NCBI RefSeq assembly: GCF_001540865.1 | Contig: NC_033645.1 | Coordinates: forward strand, 803,687 to 867,686 | DNA length: 64,000 nt | Direction: 5' to 3' | Source of the DNA: Ananas comosus | Lineage: Eukaryota; Streptophyta; Magnoliopsida; Poales; Bromeliaceae | Shown here: piece after piece, positions 1 through 10,898 of the stretch | Numbering within the stretch: position 1 is the stretch's first letter | Layout of the letters: each line of letters opens with the position of its first letter | Made by a program: the position numbers and the translations under genes | Notes under the pieces: model-generated | Databases searched by the model: none | What the model was told of the DNA's origin: nothing | The model's input: the letters and a program-made list of their open reading frames with translations, nothing else

Positions 1-399
1 TCTTTGCTTTCTAAACATTAAAATAGATTTTTGCTTTTTTTTTATTTACGATGTAATCTTTTCAATCATATTTGAATTAAACTAAAATATGTCTAGAGAG
101 TGCTAGAGTGCAAACAAGAGAAATGTAAGATATTTCAAAATTGAAGGACTACATGATTTCAATGAAAAGTTCAAGAGTGTGTAACGTAAGGAGCTACGAA
201 AAATCACTCACAATTGTTCAGCAATTTAACAAGCAAGCTGAACAAGAGCCGAATTTTTTAGATCGATATCTGAACCACTTTAGGCCATCTAAACACCAAG
301 TTTAATCCACTAGTTTTATCATTTTTTTTCTTTCTCTTTGCTAAAAATTCTTTAAAAAATCTAAACTCTAACAATCATTGTATTAGAAGTCGTAAAAAG
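1..399. other. AT-rich intergenic DNA
   Basis: No open frame with family features and no clear repeat structure was seen before the CACTA element that begins at 400. Confidence 0.5.
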
Positions 400-913
400 C
401 ACTACAACAAAAACGACATATAGCGACACTTTTAAATATCTGTATAAGTTAAAAAAAAATATTGCTGGCTAAATTACATACACTTTTTAGAAGTGTTGCT
501 ATATGTGAGGTCGTTAGATATATAGTGACACTTTAAGAGTGTATAACTTAAAAATAATCCTGCTAATTTACCAATACTTATTTAAGCATTTAGCAACCGC
601 CGGAACCCTACCTCGTCGGCTCAGGCGCGGAGGAGGAGAAAAGCCAGGGGCTCTTCGTCTAAGGTTTTAATGGATTGAGTGAGGGCAGAAGGAAAGATGG
701 TGATCTATATATATATATTTTTTTATTTTTTATGTTTGTAATCGGGATGAATAAGTTGGTGGGATGGGTTGAGTAGAGTAACATTTTATTTTTGGTTGGA
801 TTGAGCTTTATATTTAGACCTTAGTAGAATTTTTTAAAAATTTTCACATAAATGGAACACCTACACAAAAATAGAACATAAATATGTCGCTATAATTTAA
901 TTCTGTTGTAGTG
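400..913. mobile_element. Non-autonomous CACTA element, copy 1
   Basis: The left end reads CACTACAACAAAAA and the right end TTCTGTTGTAGTG, which is its inverted complement, so the termini are those of the En/Spm (CACTA) superfamily. Subterminal motifs such as TATAGCGACACTTTT recur at both ends. No transposase frame is present. A GC-richer core (about 596-700) matches the cores of the copies at 5199 and 60545. The flanking trinucleotides are AAG and CAG, so a 3-bp target duplication is not exact here. Confidence 0.8.
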
Positions 914-2009
914 CAGTATAACTTTTTTAGCATTTTGCTTAGCATAATATCATAATTGTGACTCCCGAAAAGTTTCTTTGTGCGACAAACAAATAATGAA
1001 ATTTTAGAATAATCTCAATTGACATAGCCTAAAGAAACTCAAATTTTATAACATGAATGTTAATTAACTAATATATTTCTCTGTATTAAATTTTTCAACA
1101 TATAGATAATTTCTCATCAAGATAGATATTTTTTGATTATAGATATTTTCTAGCTAATCAAGATAGATATTTCCTAGCTAATGCCAAGATAGATATTTTC
1201 TAGCGAATCCCACAAGATGACTCTCTGATCCCTTTACTGTTCGTCCTTTTCATGACGTTAGCGCAGCTGGTGAAGGACTTGATAATTCCTGATCATGTAC
1301 ATTGAACCCTTTTATGAGTAAACACACGTACACACACCCAAAAAAAAAAAGGGGGCTTAAAAAAGTTAAAGAAAAGTTTAAAAAGTAAGAAAAAGTAAGA
1401 GAAAAATTGCACCAAATGTTAATAAATTTGTATGACCAAACCAAACAGCGAGGATGTACGAACAGCCGTGTCAACGCGTGGCAGTTGGGCGAACTAAAAG
1501 CGCCAGCGAGAAACGGCTGAGGCAGTCCACATAGCGCAGATCGATTTAATGAGCCAAATAGAAGAGGCACTCCACATTGCATAATTAATTAATGACCCAA
1601 ACCAAACTCCCATTAGCAAAAGCACTTTTCGTGGGGTTTACCTGGCCCTTTGATTGAGACCTTATCTTGATATCGTCCTTGGGCTCATGGGCTCACGGTC
1701 TACAGAAAGATTACGTTACGTGCGATGAAAAAATATAATAAAAAAATATTTTATTTGTTTCCATACGTAATATTAAGTTTTGCATATTACGATGAGCCGG
1801 TTATGATATATTTTATGCCCCTATATATTTTTTCTCTAATTTCATTTTATCTAATAACGTCAGATAGATCTCAATACCAAACTAAATCATAGTCTCAGTT
1901 CTCATTTAAAAGCATTTTTAATTTTTTTTAATGAAGATTATGTTTTTAACCATCACAGTATCTTTTACAAACTTCAAAAACTATGCAATAGTATTACCCC
2001 TAAAAGGAT
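914..2009. other. Intergenic DNA with one degraded MITE
   Basis: Mostly AT-rich sequence with no supported gene. Positions about 1700-1890 carry a degraded copy of the repeat better preserved at 43578 and 54147. Shared words include GATTACGTTACGTGCG near the left side and TCAATACCAAACTAA at the right end. A small minus-strand frame at 1250-1582 has no recognisable domain and was not called. Confidence 0.5.
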
Positions 2010-2925
2010 TTTTTTTATGAACTAATTCTCTAGAATTTTAAAATTTATAAAAAAAATCTTTTAAAATTATATTTGTAAAACTAACTCTCCTTTTACCACA
2101 TAGGCGCAGAGGTGGATTTTTCTTATGAAGACGGTAAATCGTTACCGCATTCAATAAGGCGGTGAGCGATTCACCGTCTTACTAATATAATTAGCAAAGA
2201 CGGTAAATGATTCACCGTCTTTTATTTATTTACTATTTTTTTTATGCCCCATATATAATATTAACAACCACAAAAAAATTACAACAATCATATATAATCT
2301 TAGCAACCTGAAAACCTAATAATCTATCCATATAATTCTAATATAAAAATTACAACAAATCACATATAATCTTAACAACCTGAAAATCCTAATAATCTAT
2401 GCATATAATTCTAACAATCAAATAAAAATTTCAATAATCTATATATGCATACTAAAATCTCATTTTTTCTTTCTATTTTTTATTTAACAACCTCACTTTT
2501 TTCTATTTTTCATATAATCCATGTATAATCCTAACAACTTTATTTTTTTTCTATTTTTCATCTAAGAATCTCACTTTTTTTTATTTTTTACATAATCCAC
2601 ATACAGAAAAATATAAGGATTATATGGATAGATTATTAGAATTTTTAGGTTGTTAAAATTATATGTGATTTGTTATAATTTTTATGTGGTTGTTAAGATT
2701 ATATATAAGATATAAGAAAAAATATTAAATAAGCAAAAGACGATGAATCATTCAACGTCTTTACTAATTATATTACTGAAGGCGGTAAATGATTCACCGC
2801 CTTCATAATAAAAATTTTACCTCACGCCTACGTAGCGAAAGAAAAGTTAATTTTATAAATATAATTTTTGGAGGGTCATTTCATAAATTTTAAAATTCTA
2901 GAGGGTTAGTTTATAAAAAAGTCAT
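2010..2925. repeat. Long foldback element with GACGGT hairpins
   Basis: The left arm (about 2010-2240) and right arm (about 2735-2925) are inverted copies. TTCTCTAGAATTTTAAAATT on the left pairs with the TAAAATTCTAGAGG region on the right, and CACATAGGCG pairs with CGCCTACGTAG. Inside each arm are short palindromes of the form GACGGT..ACCGTC (for example 2200-2221). The middle (2240-2735) is itself partly inverted, with repeated words such as ACATATAATC. There is no coding capacity. The transposon class is not determined. Confidence 0.7.
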
Positions 2926-3050
2926 AAAAGGTCAGAATAAGTAATTAATGGTCCATAGTGGACCATGTCCACCCAAAAGATAATAATAATATTTTCTTTA
3001 TCCCTTCTTTTGACTAAACCAATTCCTCACCCCCTCCTCTTATAGAGGAG

Positions 3051-3060
3051 TGTATATATA
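3051..3060 (+). promoter_or_regulatory. Probable TATA box
   Basis: TGTATATATA lies about 60 bp upstream of the ATG at 3116. That is a plausible TATA position for a short 5' leader. Confidence 0.45.
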
Positions 3061-3115
3061 TGTGTGGTTTGAGAGAAGCAAAATTAAAGAGGTATATTGC
3101 TTCTTCTTAATTAAG

Positions 3116-3730
3116 ATGGAGAAACCAACTACAAGGCCAAAATCCATTGTTAGCATCTTCCACTTCCTCTCGAAGCCCACATCCTTAGTCTACATCCCCC
3201 CACACCCTCCCTATAGCCCTAGGGGAGAGAACACTTGCCCCAACAAGGGCTTCGCCGTGTCGCTGGTCCCCCGGGCGGCCCGGGTTCGCAAAGGCAAGAG
3301 CTCCTCCGGCGCCGAGGAGGAGCCGACGTCGCCAAAGGTGTCGTGCACCGGGCAGATAAAGCGCAAGAAGAAGAAGAAGAAGAATCAGCAGCAGCAGCAG
3401 CAGCAGCAGCAGCCATGCAGGACGTCGACGTTGCATGCCGACCGACGAGAAAACAATCGAATCTTTACGGAGAATACGAAAAGCAGTGCGATGGCGCCGC
3501 CGACGATGATGGTGGCGGTGGGGGAGATGAGGCGGTTCGCCAGCGGGCGCAAGGGGGGTGCGGCGGCGGCGGCGGCGGCGGCAGCGCTGAGGGAGTTTGA
3601 TTGGGAGAAGGTTGAGAGGGAGATGAAGCTGGATGCAGAGAATGGTGGGGTGGTGAAGGAGGCAAGGAAGGAGGTGAACTTGTGGAAGAGGAGGGCCATG
3701 GCTTCAAGACCTATTCCTCTTGAGACTTGA
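3116..3730 (+). CDS. Syringolide-induced protein 14-1-1-like, intronless
   Basis: A single 204-residue frame. The first in-frame ATG is 3116, because the open frame further upstream starts only with GTG. Short blocks match the plant family annotated as syringolide-induced protein 14-1-1-like. These are a central SPKVSCTGQIKRKKK block (about residues 73-87), then MRRFASGR and FDWEKVEREM near the C-terminus. Between them lie a lysine run, a glutamine run from a CAG tract (about 3387-3412) and an alanine run from a GCG tract (about 3556-3584). The family has no established biochemical activity that I can name, and no signal peptide or membrane segment is visible. The protein is basic, so a nuclear location is possible but is inference. 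The sequence between the conserved blocks is low-complexity and may vary between individuals. Confidence 0.8.
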   Translation: MEKPTTRPKSIVSIFHFLSKPTSLVYIPPHPPYSPRGENTCPNKGFAVSLVPRAARVRKGKSSSGAEEEPTSPKVSCTGQIKRKKKKKKNQQQQQQQQQPCRTSTLHADRRENNRIFTENTKSSAMAPPTMMVAVGEMRRFASGRKGGAAAAAAAAALREFDWEKVEREMKLDAENGGVVKEARKEVNLWKRRAMASRPIPLET

Positions 3731-3837
3731 GGTGCATAAGTAATGCATGCTAGGTGTTTGAGTTTACTTTTCATTTTCTTAGGTTAATTAGATCTTTGTG
3801 TAATAGATATGTTATATAAGTTTTCGTATTATTAAGT

Positions 3838-4262
3838 CGTTTTTAATGTTGAAAATTTCGAATCAACGATCGGCTCCGTTTGACTTAATTAAAAGTATAA
3901 TTTCATAATTTTTTTGATATAGTTCACCTAATAATCAAAAGGACTTCAAATCAACGGCTAGAATAAAAAATCTCACATAAAGTGATGGGATGATACTAAA
4001 ATTTTAGATCAAAAATATTGATCTTAGTTTACAAATTTTCATAGTTTGAATGTTTTTACACCGTTGAATTTACAAGCAGCTTACCATGATTATTAAAATT
4101 GTTGATTTTGAACTCCTTCGTTCACTAGATAAATTATATCAAAAATTATAATTTTATTATTTAGATACTTCAAATACTCTTGATCAAATCTATCGGAGCT
4201 GATTGTCAATTTGAAAGTTTCAACATGAAAAACGAATTGACGGTACGAAGACCACCGTATTT
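3838..4262. repeat. Inverted-repeat MITE-like element
   Basis: The left part contains GTTGAAAATTTCGAATC and GATCGGCTCCG. The right part carries near-inverted words (CGGAGCTGATTG, GAAAGTTTCAAC). The internal sequence resembles the interior of the elements at 14200 and 47397 (ACACCGTTGAA, TAAATTATATCAAAAA). There is no coding capacity. Confidence 0.55.
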
Positions 4263-4556
4263 CTAAAAATATTTAAGCCTTAGCTCTCTCTTTTTCTCTC
4301 TCTATATATATTTGGATCTTGTAACTATGAAGGGAAGGTAAATGTAAAGGTTATGATCAAGTATATAAATGGTTAATTAGCAGCAAAGATACGATTTTAT
4401 TTGTGCACTAAAGTTTATTAATTTAGAGGCAGAGGCGAGGAATTAAAGAGATGGAGAGATTGAAACTTGGGCTTGTCGAAGCCAGCTATTGATTAAGGAA
4501 GCTTTTAATTTACAATTTAATTTTATTATAGAAAAAAAATATTCTGGTAGTGGTTT

Positions 4557-4903
4557 GGGAAAACTTCAAAAACCTCCCTGTGATTTCGTACTTTCTCACT
4601 TTAATACCATGTGGTTTAAAGTGTATTAATTTGTTGTCCTATGATTTTAATTTTATTTTTCGGTAGCTTTTTCGTTAATATTTCGTTAAATTATATACAA
4701 AAAACTTCATATACCCACCTAGGTTTATCGAATATTTATTTTAGTATCCTTTAATTTTAACTTTATTACTGATTTTAAAAAAATAGTAAAATTGATAATA
4801 AAAAAAAAAAAGAAACCACAGGGCAATAAATTGATACACTTTAAACCATATAGTACTAAAGTGAGAAAGTGTGAAACCACATGGGGGTTTTTGAAGTTTT
4901 CCC
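4557..4903. mobile_element. MULE-type foldback MITE with 9-bp target duplication
   Basis: Terminal inverted repeats: the left starts GGGAAAACTTCAAAAACC and the right, read in reverse, gives GGGAAAACTTCAAAAACC. The arms continue with TTTCTCACTTTA and TGTGGTTTAAAGTG on both sides. The flanks are TAGTGGTTT (4548-4556) and TAATGGTTT (4904-4912), matching at 8 of 9 positions. A 9-bp duplication is the hallmark of Mutator-like elements. Related copies lie at 32520, 34508, 52956 and 54336. Confidence 0.8.
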
Positions 4904-5198
4904 TAATGGTTTAGTTTTAATATTGTGTTTTCCTATTGGGACTAGAGAAAGACCAAACAAACCTAGCTTGCTATAAATACGGTAATGACCTGCAAATTAA
5001 CCTCAATTGTCATTTTTATCGCTGGGGCCATTTGATTCATGATTTGTAATATTTCAACAATTCTTCGTATTTTCTATTAAAAATATTTAAATTATTACTA
5101 TTCAGCTCAAGTTGTGCAGTTATTAAAAATATTAGAGAAGTGGCAAAATCTATATAAGATTTTTAGATGGTAAAACATATTAGATTATTATGTGTCAG

Positions 5199-5694
5199 CA
5201 CTGTAACAAAAATGGTGTATAGCAACATTTTTAAATGTCAGTACAGATAAAAAAAAATGCAGCTAGCTAAATTACCGACACTTCTCAAAAGTGTTGCTAT
5301 ATATGGAGTCACTATATATAAGACCGTCTTGATGTTTGGCACCTATTCCTCTAGCAACCTGTGGCGGAGAGACACGTGGCGATTGTAGCCTTCTACGGTC
5401 TCTGCGAGATCCTCGTGGCCAAACTCCAGCCGTCGGAACCCTACCTCGTTGGTTGCGGCAGCAAAAGAGAAGGGAGATGGTGTTCAATTTTTATTTTTAT
5501 TTTTATTTTTATTTTTTATTTGTAATTGGCCTAGTGGGTTGGATGGGGTTGGTTAAGTAAAGGGACTTTTATTTTTAATTAGGTTTAACTTTATATTTAG
5601 AACTTAATAAATTTTTAAAAAAAGTTTTGGTAATGGAACACTTATACAAAAATATCTTAAAAAAATGTCCCTATAACCTAATTCTGTTGTAATA
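5199..5694. mobile_element. Non-autonomous CACTA element, copy 2
   Basis: The left end is CACTGTAACAAAAATGG. The right end is ATTCTGTTGTAATA, a mutated form of the TTCTGTTGTAGTG end seen in the other copies. The interior at 5325-5490 is GC-richer and nearly matches 60665-60835, including CAAACTCCAGCCGTCGGAAC. No target duplication is visible and the termini are mutated, so it is probably immobile. Confidence 0.75.
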
Positions 5695-5733
5695 CTTTTA
5701 TTTTTATACTTGATGAAAATTATTAGTGGTCTA

Positions 5734-7079
5734 TCTATACTACTTATAAAAGCGTGAGTTTTGAATTTTTTTCTCTTTCCCAAAATGCCGGTCCCTATTA
5801 ATATAATTCCAATCACATACTAATAATATCATTCATTCAATTTAATAGAATAAATCACAATCGTACAATTTTTATTTTATTTTTAAATTATCATAAAATA
5901 TATTAATTCTTAGTCATTAGATCTAATTCAATGACTGACGAATTAAGTATCTGTCACTTTTTTACCTAAATTGCCCTCAAATAGTACGTATGAAATTTCA
6001 CTTTTTATATGCATGTCATATCTTCTAATAACCGCCGCCCACATAGTATCATATTTTATAACAAATAATATTTGCATATCTAAATATTTTATTTCTCACA
6101 CATAATATCCGCCACCTATATAATATCCAATCATATAATACCTTCCGCATATATAATATTTAATCATATTTTTTAAAAGGTAAATATATAAAAATTATCT
6201 GAATTTTATCTATTAATATTTGAAATATGAGATATTTTTTCAATAAAATATAACATATAATTTACAATTTAAAAATTTAAATTTGTAGATAAATATGATT
6301 CACAAATTGATATTGATTTGAGATAATTATTAAAATAATTGTTGACACAGACAAACCTTTTTTAGTCGGAAAAAATATTGCATTTCATTTGCGAGAATAG
6401 AAAGAAATTTATACTTATCCAAATTTTTGTCAACNACCGAAGGATATTTGTTGTAAAATATTTTTCACAAGCGCCCCATAAAATAATATTCCATACTTAT
6501 CAAAAAACCGAAAATCTCTATGCAACAAACATTGAAAATATTTTGTATCTACTATCTCTCAATTAGCTAATTAAAAAAAATTAGGTTTGAAAAATAAAAT
6601 GATTTAAATAAGCTTATTAAATCAACTTTAAATTTTAAATTTGGTTCATAATTTCAAATGTGAATTAATATTTTAATTTAAAATTTGAAATTAATTAAAA
6701 TTTCAATATTTTGGGTGTGTAAACAGCATTTCAAATTGAAAATAATTAATTAACTTGAAAATATATCAATTTTGAAAAATAGATGGGATGATAAATAAAT
6801 TAATGTCTTTAATAATTATTTATATTGAAATAATGGATTCAAAATTAATTTCAAAATTTGAGTTTTATTCATAAATTTAAATCTAAATTTATTAATTTAA
6901 AATTTATAATTACTTCAAATTTTTATTCATAAATTTGGATACACATTAAAAAAAATTAATGTTAGAAAAAAATTAACTGATAAATAAATTTATACCCCCA
7001 ATAATTACTTAAATTTTAAATATAAATATAAATTTAATTTAATTTAATGTTACGTGCATTGCACGTATACTATAACTAG
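5734..7079 (+). mobile_element. Non-autonomous Helitron
   Basis: The element begins with TCTATACTACTTATAAAAG after a host A (5733) and ends with CTAG (7076-7079) before a host T (7080), the A|T insertion site expected for Helitrons. A 7-bp stem hairpin, TACGTGC-ATT-GCACGTA (7051-7067), lies 8 nt before the terminal CTAG. No RepHel frame is present and the interior is very AT-rich. One undetermined base occurs at 6435. No target duplication is expected for this class. Confidence 0.85.
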
Positions 7080-7763
7080 TTCAATAAAAATATACTAGTT
7101 TTTAACAACCTCTCAAGCTCCAGTTTTTTGATAAGTTATCCTTAAACTATGAGGCTCGTGATCTTTTGATCCTCAAAATTTAATTCGTTATAATTTTTGA
7201 CTCTCTTAGAAATGTTGGAATTAAGTCTCACAACTCAATTTAGTCGGCTAAATGTTGATGAATTTCTAATACGAAAGTGATGCATCAATGTTGTCATCAA
7301 TGAGCTAGGTACCAATATTTAAGATGTCGTATCTTTTTTTACATTAGCGATTCGTTAATATTTAGTTAGTTAAATTAGGCCGTGGGACTTAATTAATTTC
7401 AACAATTCTTAAATTTTAAGTCAAAAAATTATAATAAATTAAAGTTTAAGGGCCAGTGTGTTATCTAAATTAGTTCTCTAAATTCGTCATGTGATGGTGC
7501 TAGTTCCAGTATGTTGTCTCTTCCATTACTTCTCCTCGCCCGGTAATATATACACCGGATGTTATAATTCATTTGATCTTCAACACATACTAAGAATATT
7601 TTGCACTATCTACGTGATACAAAATTTCTTTTCAACCAAACATTACAAATATATATATATTTTAAACATGATCCAGAATCGAAATTCCAAACATATATAA
7701 AGCCGGCTTAGATTGTTCTTTTGCTTCAAACATCTTCATGATACTTACAATAAAAAAAAACAT
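7080..7763. repeat. Intergenic DNA with a weak foldback
   Basis: About 7110-7465 contains partly inverted words, such as TTGGAATTAAGTCTCAC near 7207 against GTGGGACTTAATTAATTTC near 7382. This suggests a decayed foldback element. No gene is supported. Confidence 0.4.
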
Positions 7764-8170
7764 GGTTAATTACATACAGGTCTTCGCAAATATAGTGAAT
7801 TACGAATATATTCCTGTAAAGTTCAACTTTTATAAGTTATTCATGCAAAAGTTTTAATATTTTTAGATAAGTCCCTACTGTTAGAATATGTTAAATAAGT
7901 TTAGTTAACCATAGGTTAAATTCTTTACCCTAGTAACTTTTTAACATTTTTATTCCTCTTATATTATACTGTTATCATTTTTAGAGGGACATATTTATAA
8001 TGATAAAATTAAAAATATAAATAATTTTCTGACGGTTCTCTAACGGTAACAAACCAAAGGAATATGTCTGAAAATATTACAACTTTTATAGGAATAACTT
8101 ATGAAAGTTCAACTTTATAGGAATAAATTTGTAATTCATTATATTTGCAGGGACTTGTTTGCAATTAACC
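7764..8170. repeat. Foldback MITE
   Basis: The left end starts GGTTAATTACATACAGGTC and the right end, read in reverse, starts GGTTAATTGCAAACAAGTC. The arms continue with AAATATAGTGAATTAC and its inverse and with AAAGTTCAACTTT. There is no coding sequence. Confidence 0.7.
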
Positions 8171-9317
8171 AAAAAAAAAACACTAATGTTTTTATAACTA
8201 ATGATTATTTATTATTTAGTTTAATAACTTCCACATACATTGCGTTGAGGATTTGGTTTCTTTAACTCCAAGAGCCCATTTGTCACTCGAGTAACGCATG
8301 AACCAAAGCATAGTAATTAACTAATAATGTAATCCTAGTTATTTAGTATCTGTAGTGGTTATAGTAGTGGGTGAGGGATGACTCAATTGAAAGCTACTTT
8401 TGATCTTAAATGAGATGACTCCAAAACCACTTGCCATTTAAACAATGGATTATGTCCGTTGACTTAATTTAGATTAGCAACATGGTGAGCCTGTTAATGG
8501 TGTTTTACTCCGGAGATCGATCTGATACACAACAGTTCAGAAATAATGTTACCCGAGAGTTCGATCTGATACAAGCTTTAGGTCTTAGAAAGTTCAGCTT
8601 AGTTCCACACGCTCCGTCCTAGTGCTCTAAACAAAGCTGCATCGGACTAGAAACAAAAATAGTTGCATGGAGAGCCTCTCCATAACGGAGGAAGTCTACA
8701 GTACTACACATCATCAGTAACAAGTCATTCACATTTTTTTTTCTAAAAAAAAAATATAATAAAAATATTTTTCTATTAATCATGATGGGACAGGTAAATA
8801 CAAAAGGGACAATCCTATTGGCTTAATGCCACGTTAGCAATATAACTGATGAATTTTTTAATTTTTTTCCTCCATAGAGAGACGAGATAATTGACAGCTC
8901 CTTACACGCAGTGCACAAATTTTAAGACGTTGTAAAAAAAAGTCCTATGCATTTGATACACCACCAAGCTGTCGAATCGTTGGTGCTAATTATTAATCCG
9001 AAAAGCTCAAATTGTAAGAAAAATACCAACTAATTCACCTAAAGTGCATATACGCAACGATCAAGAGTCTCAATTGTGACTCTACTCAATCTGACCTTCC
9101 GCCACGGCGCAGGATGTTAGTTCTTTTAAGCCAGCAAAAACCGCCCATTTTGGATTGGACCCAAACTTTCAATTCGGACTGGGCCAGGCCGGACAATGTT
9201 CTTTTTCTATTTTTTTTAAAAAAAATCATGCTTAAAGTAAACATAACCACACCCATTTTTAACTTTTAAAAAGAATTATTATTATTTTACAATTGAAAGG
9301 AACTGCAGTTTAGTGGG
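8171..9317. other. Intergenic DNA, nothing recognised
   Basis: AT-rich sequence with no convincing gene or clear repeat boundaries, apart from the host 8-mer TTAGTGGG (9310-9317) duplicated by the adjacent hAT insertion. Confidence 0.5.
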
Positions 9318-10264
9318 TAGGGGTGGAAACGAGCCGAGCTCGAGCGAGCTTATCTCTGCTCAAGCTTGGCTTGAAATTAATTTCGAGCCTAAATTTAGGC
9401 TCAAGCTTGGCTTGAAATTAATTCGAGCCAAGCCGGAGCGAGCTAATACTTCGAGTCGAGCGAGCTCGAGCCCTAAAACGAGCTGCTTGAAATTCTTAAC
9501 ATCATTCAATCTATACTTTAATTTTTATAAAATATTATAAAATTTGATATAAAAAATATCTAATAGTTTCATATAAATAAAGCATGAAATACGATATTAT
9601 AATACTAAAAAAATTAGAAAAGCGATTCTACGAGGAAGTGAAAAGGAGAGAAAGAGAGCAATTAGAGTAGGATTTTGCTGGTTTGGTTTTGTGGCCCAAT
9701 AATTTAAATTCTATATACATATAATATAAAGAACATAATATATATTATTTATATAATTAAATATATATATATATAAAATTATATATAGAGAGAGAGTTTG
9801 GCTACTATATAAAATTTTTATGAGTACAAACCCTTTATATTCATAAGTTTTCGAGCCGTTAGATTTATTCTTTTGATCATTTTCATCGCGTTAAATCATA
9901 CTATTCAACGAACCACCCACTCAATCTTAGGGGACCGCTATCATTCTAATCGCACATCCAATGGCTGAAAATTTATGAAGTATAAAGGGTTTATACTTTA
10001 TAAGAATTATTAGAGCCCGAGCATATATATATATAGAATAGGCTACTAAAACTATTAATAGCACAAACCGTTTGCTATTAGGTTTTCTGCCCTTAAATGA
10101 AAGGATGTGCGGTTAGGATGATAGTAGCCCCCTAGGGTTGAGTGGTGGCTAGTTGAATATTATGATCTACTGGTTGAAATTGGTCTAAAGGATAGATCTA
10201 ACAGCAGAAAACTCGATAGCACAAATGCTTGGTATATCGATAGTATAATAGCCGAATTATATAT

Positions 10265-10296
<32 letters not shown>

Positions 10297-10898
10297 GACA
10301 GATCTAACGGCAAAAAACTCAATAGTACAAAGCGCTAGTTACTTAGTATACATAGTATAGTAGCCGAACTATATATATAGAGAGAGAGGGAGTGGACTAC
10401 TATATTATCGATAGTACTAAATACTTAGTACTAATGATTTTGTGCGTTAGATCATATTATTCAACTAACCAGCACCCACTTAACCTTAGGAGGATCACTG
10501 TCATTCTATACGCACATTCCTCATCCAAAGGTCGAAAATCTAATAGCAAGTGGTTGGTATTATTAATAGTTATAGTATATAAATAAATAAATAAATAAAT
10601 AAATATAAATATAATATAAATACTTATATATATATTATATATAATATATATATATACATATATATATATTTCGATCTTTTCGAGCGTTAATTTGAGCGAG
10701 CCGAGTAATTCTCAAGGCCCGCTTTGAAATTAATTTCGAGCTTAAAATTTAGGCTCAAATTTGCTTATGAAATTAATTCAAGAGATTAAATTTAGGCTCA
10801 AGCTTGGCTTGAAATTAATTCGAACCGAGCTCAAGCGAGCCGAATATCGAGCTGGACGCGAGCCGAACACGAGCTAGCTCGCTCATTTGCCAGCCCTA
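9318..10898 (+). mobile_element. hAT-type non-autonomous element, copy 1, perfect 8-bp TSD
   Basis: The left end is TAGGGGTGGAAACGAGCC and the right end, read in reverse, is TAGGGCTGGCAAATGAGC, an imperfect inverted pair typical of plant hAT elements. The 8-mer TTAGTGGG occurs immediately before (9310-9317) and after (10899-10906). The subterminal 170 bp at each end is dense in CGAGC, GCTCG and AAGCTTGG words. The interior holds about four hairpin modules in tandem (near 9800-10018, 10041-10253, 10290-10373 and 10395-10580), separated by TA-rich runs. No transposase was found. An inverted copy lies at 26181. Confidence 0.88.

Noticed and set aside
2128..2222. Regularly spaced palindromes that look CRISPR-like
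   Set aside because: Few units, no constant spacer size, part of a larger inverted repeat, and a plant genome.
3050..3115. Upstream extension of the 14-1-1-like protein
   Set aside because: It would need a GTG start inside the TATA-like run; the ATG at 3116 is the first normal start.
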